DNA from: Chrysomallon squamiferum
Taxonomy: Eukaryota; Mollusca; Gastropoda; Neomphalida; Peltospiridae
Direction: 5' to 3'
Length of the DNA: 64,000 bases
Assembly: GCA_012295275.1 (NCBI GenBank)
Contig: CM022678.1
Location: 1,158,191-1,222,190 of the forward strand
The notes under the pieces are model-generated. The model was not told the DNA's origin. It did not search any database and was given only the letters and a program-made list of their open reading frames with translations. Positions 21,324 through 31,129 of this stretch are shown piece by piece. Position 1 is the stretch's first letter. Each line of letters starts with the position of its first letter. A program made the translations under genes and the position numbers.

Positions 21324-22006
21324 ATGGGAGGTAAAAGGAAAAGCTCTTCTGTTGACCCAGATCAGTCCACTGCAGAGCTTGAAGTAGTGAGTAGTGAAGT
21401 AGTGTGTAATTAAGCAGCATGAAGGCAGTATTCACTGAAGTAGTATGAAAACAAAATATAGTGAAGCAGTATGAAAGTAGAGTAGTGAAATGGAAGTAGT
21501 GTATAGTGAAGTAGTATGTAGTTGAGATGTATGAAGTTTAAATTGCTGTAGTATGCAAATAGTGCATAGTGAAAGTAGTATGCAAGTAGTGTATAGTGAA
21601 GTAGTATGCAAGTAGTGTATAGTAGTATGAAATTCTCTCTGTATGTCTGTCTCTCATTCATGTCTCCCTTTGTATTATTAAAATAAAATTAATTACTCAG
21701 TATTAAACAACAAGAATTCACTGTTTCTTAATTAATATACAAGCTGGAATAAATAAATAAATACTATTAATTATTTCAGCAGCTCAACAGCTTCCTATTA
21801 TCTCAGAAGATGTCGGTGATGTCATCCTGGACATTTCCGAAGATCTTTCCGTTACTAAAACTGACACAGCAACAAGGTTAAATCTGAAAACTAGGAGACA
21901 AAGCCTAGCTTTCATATCCATGAATGTAGTGAAAACTAAAAATGATAAATTAAGTCTGGAACACAAAGAACAAATAAACCATGCTTTGGATAGGATAAAA
22001 AACTAA
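21324..22006 (+). CDS. Small two-exon gene, about 97 residues, unknown function
   Basis: Exon 1 begins MGGKRKSSSVDPDQSTAELE at 21324. Exon 2 (acceptor ATTATTTCAG, from 21780) reads AQQLPIISEDVGDVILDISE and continues DLSVTKTDTATRLNLKTRR to ALDRIKN and TAA at 22004-22006. Exon 2 needs a phase-1 donor: candidates after 21390 or 21393 fit, while the stronger-looking GTGAGT after 21386 would not. A basic N-terminus, an acidic middle, RRQSL (a basophilic-kinase-like site) and a probable C-terminal helix are visible. No family recognised. It is likely a nuclear or cytosolic protein since there is no signal peptide or membrane segment. Confidence 0.5.
21381..21645 (+). repeat. GTAGTGAAGTAGTATG minisatellite at the exon-1 donor
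   Basis: Diverged units of GAAGTAGTRTRNAGTGAAGTAGT start exactly at the splice junction of the small gene and fill the 5' part of its intron, repeating potential GT donors. Confidence 0.75.
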
Positions 22007-22603
22007 CTGATATGTGAGACCACTGTTCCACTATTACTACTACTACCATAGTAATATTATTATCAATATGACTTCTATTACTGAGAGTAGTACAATTACT
22101 TTTATTACTGTTATTACTACATTTACTACCACTGTTATACTATAATATCTACTATTATTATTATTGTTACTAGAACATCCATATCTATACTATTACTACT
22201 TCTCTTACTATAATAGTTCAGCCCTTTCTAATATAAAAAAGGATACAGTTACAAATTTAGTTTTATTACAAATAATTATGGATAAAATGCAATGAATATT
22301 ACCATTAAATTCGAACTTTTCACGACACGTTTAACAATATTCTCGTGTGTATGTATATATAACATGACGTATTTCATTATCATTTAATAAAAACGTTTTA
22401 TATAACTAATGAATCAATAAAGAATTTTTATTTTACTTGCTTAATTAACTGCATCTTTTTTTAAATCAGTTTTTAAATTGATATCATAACAATGTACTCT
22501 CAAAAATATAAAGAACTATTTTAACAAAAAACAGCAAAATCAGTTTATATTGCTGTATTCGTTTTACAACACAGGATAAACATTTGATCAATAATTAAAT
22601 AAT
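22007..22603. other. 3' flank of the small gene, AT-rich
   Basis: (TACTAC)-rich stretch at 22026-22200 and AATAAAAACG at 22386, a possible polyadenylation signal. Nothing else seen. Confidence 0.45.
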
Positions 22604-22628
22604 TACATCATCATCAAACAACAACAAC

Positions 22629-22671
<43 letters not shown>

Positions 22672-22890
22672 TAATTGATAAATTATAACAAATGTTGAAA
22701 AAAAGAAGAAAGAATGCAAAAATAAAAGATAAAAGAACAGAATTAAATAAAGTTTGAATATAAATCTGTAAGTCTGTGAGTGTGTCTGTATGTGACACCA
22801 CTGTGCTTGGTTACTGAAGTTTTAGGTTAGAAATTTTGTATAAAAATTACTTACACAAAACTTTATCCAACCTTCCTTGATGTTCAAACA
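22604..22890 (+). repeat. Direct repeat flanking transposon copy A, left
   Basis: (TAA)n followed by AATTAATTGATAAATTATAA ... AATATAAATCTGTAAGTCTG ... ACACCACTGTGCTTGGTTAC. A second copy lies at 24125-24415, on the far side of the transposon remnant, in the same orientation. Confidence 0.75.
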
Positions 22891-22921
22891 TAATATTTCT
22901 CCTCTTCTTAGTGCCTGATAC

Positions 22922-24092
22922 TATAGGGTCATTCTGTGTCAAATCACCCAATGGGTTAAACCCAACCATCCCAGATTTTTATAAAACTTGGTATACTTGT
23001 TGACTGGGACCCCACAGCACAAAATCTGAAATGTTAGCCCAATCGGACCAGTGGTGTGGGAGATATGGCCCACCGAATATTGAGATTTTTGCCAAAAATG
23101 GGTGTGAACCCTCATATCTCAGGAACTACTGGGCCAATATTCATAAAATGACAAGGATTCCAAATCTGCCATTTTTGTTCAGTTTGGAAAATATTGGGGT
23201 ACATTTACCTTTTGACCTTTGCTATGACCTTGAAATTGACCGTGTGGATCACGTGACCTTCAGATGACCTTAATTGAAATTTAATCTCCCACATGTTAAC
23301 TAAAGCATATAAAAGTTTCCTGGGTGTAATATTTTTTGTTTAGCCACAATATAGATTTAAAAAATGCACATACATGAAAATAACACCTTTTCAGCCATTA
23401 ACATCTGATTAACTAAAACCTGAATGATCAATTCTAGATGCTAGGAATCACCATCTTTCTTGATCATCAAGTAAGACATTGTAGGCCTACATGTATGCAT
23501 AAAGTTCACATAAATTTGAGAGAACTGGGTGTTTCTGATACTTAACCTTCTCACCATCTGTTTCAAATGCTCACTGTATCCTTCATTCCCAGACATATTC
23601 TAGTGTTCTCGTCACTTTCATAAAATTTGACTATTTCCTCCTTCAATTCATTTGACAGAACTTTCCCTTGTTTCTTATCAATTGCTTATTAATTTTCTTG
23701 TTTTTAAATCCCTGTTAATTATTATTGTCTAAACCAAACTAAGCCATTGCTTAATTAAATGGACCAGAAATATTGAAATCTTTTTTTTTAGATCTTTAAG
23801 CTTTAGCAGGATTTATTCTTTCATTATATTTCATTTTCTTATTACTGTTTGTTTTTAAGACATATTCAGTTTTTATAAGTGATTTTTTTTTTTCTTCCAG
23901 GATTATTCCTACTTTTGTTAATGTACAGTATTTTATTATTGTTTGTTATTACTGTTTATTTATTTTTTATTCAAATTGCAACATAATTTTTTAAGGTTTT
24001 ATAAGAGAATTACTCTGTTGATCTTTGTTAATTGATAGATAATTGTTATTTATTGTTAGAAAATTGTAGAAATATCTGAGAGAGGGAAGTTG
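22922..24092 (-). mobile_element. Non-autonomous DNA transposon, copy A, truncated
   Basis: Starts with TAGGGTCATTCTGTGTCAAA, the terminal inverted repeat of the element fully present at 44281-45620. Internal sequence matches that copy in reverse orientation (for example TTGACAGAACTTTCCCTTGT at 23652 against its complement near 44850). Homology stops near GAGAGGGAAGT at about 24084, so the other terminal repeat is missing. No transposase is encoded. Confidence 0.75.
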
Positions 24093-24124
24093 GAGAGTTA
24101 AATCTATAGGATAGGTGTATAATT

Positions 24125-24129
24125 TTAGC

Positions 24130-24186
<57 letters not shown>

Positions 24187-24415
24187 TAATAAAAATAATA
24201 ATAAATTAATTGATAAATAAATTGTAATAAAAATTGACAAAATAAGAAGAAAATAAAGAAATAATGTAAAAAAAAATCTGTATATAAAAGAACACAAATA
24301 AAGTGTGAATATAAATCTGTAAATCTGTGAGTGTGTCTGTTTGTGACACCACTGTGCTAGGTTACTGAAGTTTTAGACTAGAAACTTTGTCCAACCATCC
24401 TTGTTGATTTCAGTA
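24125..24415 (+). repeat. Direct repeat flanking transposon copy A, right
   Basis: (TAA)n tract (24128-24185) followed by sequence about 85 percent similar by eye to 22670-22890, ending in CCAACCATCCTTGTTG. Confidence 0.75.
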
Positions 24416-24609
24416 GGCTAGTTTTGAATTTGAATTTTACTAAATGAGATGAAAATAAAAAGTTAGAAGAAAATACTATCCTCAGAAAATATTAATGAAA
24501 ATTATTGAAGTAAAGGTTCATTTTAATTTCGTGTTTCACTGAATATTAATAAAGATTTGGTTGTTAGTTTAAAGAAGTTTTTAAATCTGCTTGTCTCCTG
24601 TTCTTATAA

Positions 24610-25130
24610 AGTACTGGGCTGTAATATGACATTTATGTTATAATTCTGTTGTGATATAATATTTGTTATAATTCAGTTATAATTATGTTGTAATATATAT
24701 TTATGTTATAATTCAGTTATAATATAATATGTTATAATTTAGCTGTAATGTAATATTTATGTTATAATTTAGTTGTAATGTAACATTTATGTTATAACTC
24801 AATTGTAATGTAATATTTATCTTATAATTCAGTTGTAATGTAATATTTATGGTATAATTCAGATGTAATATAAATTTTTTGTCATATTTCAGCTGCAGTG
24901 TAATATCTTTGTCATATTTTGGAATAATGTAATATTTTTGTCATTTCAGCTATAATGTAATATTTTTGCTATAATTCCACTGTAATATAATATGTTTATT
25001 ATAATTCAGCTGATATTTATTTAATCTATAGCAGAGTTGTAATATTTTTGCTATAATTCCACTGTAATATAATATGTTTATTATAATTCAGCTGTAATTT
25101 ATTTAATCTATAGCAGAGTTGTGATATTTT
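24610..25130 (+). repeat. Minisatellite with TTATAATTCAGTTGTAATGT units
   Basis: More than ten ~35-50 bp units (GTAATATTTATGTTATAATTCAGTTGTAAT and variants), then two 75-bp units ending TTTAATCTATAGCAGAGTTGT, directly before the first recognised MyD88 exon. Confidence 0.75.
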
Positions 25131-25134
25131 TCAG

Positions 25135-28100
25135 TGCGAGACATTGAAGCATATTTAGAAAGAAGAAGAGATAATCCTATACAGGATAGCACTGGTATGT
25201 TAATAACTAAGTAAAAACTTCCTTCTCTCTGTCTCTCTATCTCTTCCTTAATTTAGCTATTTTAAACACTGAATTTAATAATTTGCACATGTTTATGAAA
25301 TATCCTTGTCCACAAATTCAAATCACTAATATATGTTAAAAACTAAGTATAATAATAAAATATCAACCTGACTGGAGAATAATTAAAATATGGTGCTTTA
25401 TAATGGGAAGCCATTTTATAAATAAATATTAAAAAATATATATAAAAAGATATTCCAAATAGACTGAGGAAATGGCAGCTTTGTGGTGATTCTACTGACC
25501 AAGTTTCCATAAAGAAAATAAAGTCACAAAAGAAGAAACGATAAACTGTCAGCTTTCACTGATGGAAAGATGGCTTCCAGATAAACTGTGGACAGTTTTA
25601 GCAGTTAGTGTGTTGGTTAGTTTTTAGACAAACAAATATTTGCAAATTCTGAATTCTATTTTTTTTTTTTTTTTATCATTTTTTTTTTGGCAGTAACTGG
25701 AAGTAATGAATCTGGTTTTGGAACATGTAAGTTCTTTGTTATCTTTTGTTATTCAAGTAACAACAACAGTGATAAAAAAAAGTTAACTTATAGTAATAAC
25801 AAACTCATCAAATGGTTGTTTTTAAGGTAACTGTGATTCTAACATTGTTGCAATAGTGGTAATGTTTTCTGTACAACATGTATGTATTTCTGTACAATAT
25901 GTATGTGTTTCTGTACAACATGTATGTGTTTCTGTACGACATGTATGTATTTCTGTACTGGTGGTAAAAGATGCTTACTGCTCAGTGTCACTTTCAGAAG
26001 TAAACCAGGATAACAAACTGTCAGCTGTTCAGTCAATTTGGTGAAGCATTTTTATGAATTATTAATACAAAAAACAACATTAAATGTGTAATTATTTGTA
26101 TGCACCAGTTCAGTGTTACATTTCTTACAAAGTACAAAGATATTATAAGAATGTTTCAGATTTTCTGGCAGTCTTGGTCCTGGAACATTTTGCTGAACTG
26201 AAAACATACAACAATACTAATCGTATAAACCTCAAACTGACTACTTTCACATGTAAAATAACTATACTGCTGAAAGGGTTGTAGATTTTACAGTTTTAAA
26301 TAGATTCGTGTTGTTTTTGCAGTTACCAGTGAAGAGGATGTTGATGAGATGCAGGTTATAACTGTTGGAGATGGCAAGTTTTGTTTTTTAATACTTACTG
26401 CAATTCTGTAGCTTAATTAGCTGACCTGCAGAAGAGAAGCAGATATTAAAATGATCTGCCAAAAGTGTTACATAAAGTGAAAAATACTTAACTCTGGCTG
26501 GTAAACAATCTCAGATTTTTAAGTGTGTACAGAGAATGGTATGTGGAATTCTCTAGCTATCAGACTGAAAATATTTTAAAAGCTAATAACAAAGATTTCT
26601 TGTTTTAAATTACAAACAACATTTAGCAAGTCGCTCCAAGATTGTCAACTAGCAAAAATTATCAAAGTTTTAAATTATTGTGATATTTTTATTCTACAAT
26701 TACAGTGATCACAGGAGAGAAACAGTATTATGTTGCCTTCGTGTCTGTCTGTAGTCCAGATTCGCGAGATTACCAGTTTGTCACAAATGTTCTTATCCCC
26801 AAGTTAGAAAGTGCAGAGGTTGGCTTGAAACTCTGTGTGCCATGGAGGGATGATTTACCAGGAGCCTCCAAATACGCAACCAACGCACATTTAATCAGTG
26901 AGAGGTAAACAAAAAATCAGACACAGTTGGTCATAATTCCATATTTACCTGTCAATGTAGGTGATATTAGAGGCCATTTTATCACGTCTTGCAATCTTGA
27001 GTTGCCATGACCACTGTAGATTTCTACTGATTCTTGAATCAAAGAAATCAGCAGTCCATCTAATTTCATAAATTGTTTGATCATCCAGTATTAAAGTGTT
27101 TTGCTGGAATGTCACATGGAAAGACACCACTGATCAGAATAATCTAGTGAGAACTTTAACACATCAACATTATCCATTCTGCATTATTATCTTCTCATAG
27201 TTAAACATGCTTATTTAGTTGAAATGTGGCGACAAGAAATTCTTTATCTGGTTTTGTTTAGGTGTACCTGCTTTCAGTGAGGACTTTCATCTTACAAATT
27301 TTATTTTATAAAATTTGTTTCAGATGCAGAAGAATTATTCTGATCTTGTCACCAGAATTTCTAAAGAGTCAGATTTGTGAATTTCAGTTGAAATTTTCCC
27401 ACAGCTTATCACCATGTAAGTTAAAATAGGTGAAAAAATAAAAACTTTATTGTTGTTTTAAACAGAAAATAAAACCTGAGCTCATGCTTCAGTATTTTAA
27501 TGCAGACATATTTACAGAAATATATAATAAAAATATTTTGATGCTAGAAACAAATTTGACATTTTTCAAAAATTATTGTTAATATTAAATATCTGTAGTT
27601 TTTTCAGATACATTTGTAAAAGATGGAAAATAATGTTTACATTCTTACAATTCCTTTGCCCAGTTTGTCATTGTAATGTACAGTGTACACAATATATACA
27701 CGGTGTATAAAATTTAAATGATCTGTTAGAATTTTGAGAAACAGAAGTTTATAACAAAATGGAGGACATCAAAATTAGTTTTCTGTTGCACGTTATATGC
27801 CACAGACTGTATTCTGTATAATTTATTTTCTGTCAAATATACATATAGCAAACATAAACATGTATAAAAATAAATAATATTAATAATAAAAATAAACAAA
27901 TTCACAAAAACTGCTGCCTCATTTTATCCTTAACGTCCGCTAAATTACTTAGACGTATTTAGCATAATTTATTCACGTTTCTAATGGTTAATATCATTCA
28001 GATGTTTCGGCTGTGTATTTTTCTTAGGTTCACGTAAAAAGAAGATTATTCCTTTAATCACTGAGCCTTGTGAAGTGCCTAAACTTCTGTACCAGGTTTC

Positions 28101-29219
28101 CACATGTGACTACACCAAGGAGAGTACCACACCCTGGTTCTGGCCACGGCTAGAAGCGTCCATCAGAGCTCCTATAAACATCATTCCAGCAACAGACACC
28201 AGCCTGCAAAACATCACATTAAACATCAGTCCAGTCAGGTAAATAAATAATAAATAACATAAAACTCAATATCAGCTCAAGTATATTAATAATAAATAAC
28301 ATAGAACTCAATATCAGCTCAAGCATATTAATAATAAATAACATAGAACTCAATATCAGCTCAAGCATATTAATAATAAATAACATAAAACTCAATATCA
28401 GCTCAAGTATATTAATAATAAATAATATAAAACTCAATATCAGCTCAAGCATATTAATAATAAATAACATAAAACTCAATATCAGCTCAAGCATATTAAT
28501 AATAAATAACATAGAACTCAATATCAGCTCAAGCATATTAATAATAAATAACAGAACTCAATATTAGCTCAAGCATATTAATAATAAATAACATAAGGCA
28601 TAATAACACCTTTGTGCCAGGTAAATAAATAATAAGCAGTATAAAACATAGTAACAGCTACATTCCAGATAAATAAATAATAACAAGTATAAAAATCTAC
28701 ATTCTAGGTGAGAGTTTCTTAAACTGGATTTTTCATGAGCTATTATTTCCAGTTTCAGAGAAATATAAATTCTACTCCAACTGGATTTTATCATTTCTTT
28801 CTGAGATATATACTGTCCAGTACTATTTTAGTGTTACCTGATTTTATTTGTTTCTGGAATCTTTAAGAACTTTAGGTTTCACGATTTTCCCCAAACATTG
28901 TATGACTTGCACAATTACACAAAAAGTTTGAGAAATTACATAATTGAAAAAAATTGCACACCGATACCTGGATAGGTAGACATACAATAACACATAAAAT
29001 GTGTGTATATCTATATATATTTCTCTATCTGTCTGTCTATGTAGGGAGATACGGAGAGACACAGAGACAGAGAGAGAGATGTTTAATTTTATATTTGTTT
29101 TGTTCTGTTACTTCTTGTTTCTTTTTAACAGCTCTAGTTACGTATCTAGGAGTGACTCCACTAAAAGCAGCAATGACAACAGCAGTACAAGTGGTGAAAA
29201 CGACCAGGAGTACCAGTGA
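25135..29219 (+). CDS. MyD88-like TIR adaptor, 5' end not found
   Basis: Seven exons joined by phase: 25135-25194, 25694-25726, 26323-26373, 26706-26904, 27324-27415, 28028-28238, 29132-29219 (about 244 residues). The first reads RDIEAYLERRRDNPIQDST, fitting the last death-domain helix of MyD88. The TIR domain has box 1 YYVAFVSVCSPD, box 2 LKLCVPWRDDLPG, then CRRIILILSPEFLKSQICEF, KFSHSLSP, VSTCDYT and box 3 WFWPRL. The introns after ISER and after SLSP fall where I recall vertebrate MyD88 introns. Intron 3 uses a GC donor (GATG/GCAAGT), confirmed by phase. A Ser/Asn-rich tail ends ENDQEYQ. Family role: links Toll/IL-1R-type receptors to IRAK kinases through its death domain. The exon for most of the death domain was not found upstream, so this may be a 5'-truncated copy, or that exon lies beyond recognition. 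Confidence 0.82.
26374..26705 (+). other. GC-AG intron of the MyD88-like gene
   Basis: Exon ends GGAGATG, donor GCAAGT, acceptor TTCTACAATTACAG. No GT near the junction keeps the frame from VGDG into VITGEKQYY, so the rare GC donor is required. Confidence 0.6.
26949..27129 (-). CDS. Antisense internal exon inside a MyD88 intron, unknown
   Basis: On the - strand, acceptor TTATTCTGATCAG, 181 nt open, donor GTAAAT after CATTGACAG. With two bases taken in and two carried out it reads VSFHVTFQQNTLILDD, then IYEIRWTADFFDSRI, LQWSWQLKIARRDK and NITYID. Alternating hydrophobics and tryptophans suggest a beta-rich extracellular-type domain. No partner exon was found on this strand nearby. It may be a stray duplicated exon or part of an overlapping gene. 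Confidence 0.4.
28239..28600 (+). repeat. 42-bp minisatellite at a MyD88 exon donor
   Basis: About eight copies of AATAATAAATAACATARAAC TCAATATCAGCTCAAGCATATT start at the 5' splice site of exon 28028-28238. The junction string CAGGTAAATAAATAATAA recurs at 28619 and, with a mutated donor, at 28667. Confidence 0.85.
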
Positions 29220-29280
29220 TAAAAACAACCAGGAGTACCAGTGATAAAAACAACCAGGAGTACCAGTGATAAAAACAACA
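29190..29280 (+). repeat. 25-bp tandem repeat of the final MyD88 codons
   Basis: ACCAGGAGTACCAGTGATAA is repeated three times with AAAAC spacers. The first copy carries the stop TGA at 29217-29219; the next copies are 3' UTR. Confidence 0.85.
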
Positions 29281-31129
29281 ACAGTGGCAAACTGAAGTAA
29301 CCCATGAGGCATATTTGAAAATAGCCCAGTGATACAGACAACTCTTTTTCTTTTATTTGTAACTAGACGTGCATTTACTTGTTTTAACTCTAACCACTGT
29401 GAGTTAACTTTGTAATAACTGCAGATTTGTAAATCAAATCTAGTTATTTTTTCTTATTTTTTCTTATTTTTCCTTTTCTTTTTCTTTTATTAATTTTTCT
29501 ATTTTTTTAAGTTTTTGTTCTTTGTAATCTTTTTCAGCAGAACTTGGTTGTACCAAATTAGCGATCAGTTGTTGAAATCTAATGAAGACACATCATTGTT
29601 TGTTTTCTTTATTTAAACTCTCCACTCTTATTTAATTTAAATTTTTAAACTTATTTGTGAGTTAACATGCATGAGGCCACATGATTTGTGAGATCAAACC
29701 CCCCCCAAAAAAGATTAATTTTAATAAAAGTCCTTAAATTTATCACTCTTCTGAAAAGCAAAATATTGTGTACACAACCATTTTTGATACTTCATTAAAG
29801 AAGGAGACTTGATTTAAATGATAACAAACTATTCATAATAATAATAATGTTGAGCTGATTATGGATAAATAAAAATTAATAACTTTTATATCCTCTGACT
29901 GGCACAGGTATACGAAATTATAAACTTTTTTTTATTGCGTTTCAAACGTTTATTATGTGCATTTCTTCATAGTATTTAACTCAGGAAAATACCGTAGAAT
30001 AAAGAAGAATAAAGTTTCGTTACTTATTAATTTTAATTTCTTTATGTGATTATTATAATAAGTTCAATATAAAAATGAATGTATCATTAAAAATATAATT
30101 ACCTCCCCTTGATTTCCGAAGTCTTATGTCTGAGTAACTGCAGTTGTTTTCAACAAAACTATTTTGTTACCTGCAGCATTACCTGTATGGTATGTTAAAA
30201 TACACTTTCTGTACACAAAACTTTTATACGATTAACATCATTAAAATGAATGTACATCATAATTATGTTTAATAAAATCGGAGATATTTAATTTATCCAT
30301 CTATTTACGTTCGATTATGTGTTTATTTATTTATCACTGTCATCATCATCATTATTATTGTAATAATTGCACATATAAAAAATAAAAAAAACGAATTAAT
30401 TAAAAAATATAAGATATTTGCTCATATATATTAAATTTAGTCAATAAAAATTTGTCATCAATGTATTAGTATTTTAGGAGCATGCAGAAATTTAACAAAT
30501 TAAAAAATTACCTATGTAGTGATGATGTTATACATGACAAAAATGAAAGAGTCCTACCTGGACGTTGTTCACGTCTTTCATGTTTACAACGTTGTTAATA
30601 TTCGTTTACAGATATAAAATACAAACAGTTTTAATCTATTAAATATTTAATAATTAATTAATGTTGCTGTTTCATTTTTAATATACGTGATATCAATAAA
30701 GAAAGAAATATCACTTGAATATAGGAATAATTTATTTAATATTAAAAAACTGAAATTACCCATGTTATACAAAATATAAATGGGTAAAAATAAATAATAC
30801 ATGTCAGAAAATATAGGTTACAACAAAAGTTACATGTTCACTTATCAATAGGATAAGTATAGTTACAATTAAAAAATCTGTAACTAGACAGAAACGTTTG
30901 TTTTTGTCAAGTAAAGTATTTGCGTACTAAGGGCATGTACATTAAACTGAACAAAACATTATCTTTGTTTTCTGTTAGTAAAGTAAAAAATGTTTAATAA
31001 AACATATATTTAAATTCAATTAATATAATAACAGGAACAAGTAATATTAGAAAATAATGAATCATTATGTTTCACAATTTGCATCAGGAACAATAACTTT
31101 GTTTCCAGATTTAGATTCTCAAAAGGCAG
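29281..31129. other. 3' UTR and intergenic between convergent genes
   Basis: AT-rich; AATAAAAATT near 29868 and AATAAAG near 29998 are possible polyadenylation signals for the MyD88-like gene. No further gene seen. Confidence 0.45.

Noticed and set aside
23031-23267. + strand frame starting MLAQSDQWCG
   Set aside because: Lies inside the terminal repeat of a non-autonomous transposon; the same region is not open in copy B.
24046-24297. Poly-tyrosine frame on the - strand, and a poly-leucine frame at 22595-22801
   Set aside because: Translation of (TAA)n tracts.
28219-28536. - strand frame of repeated MLELILSFMLFIIN
   Set aside because: Translation of the 42-bp minisatellite.
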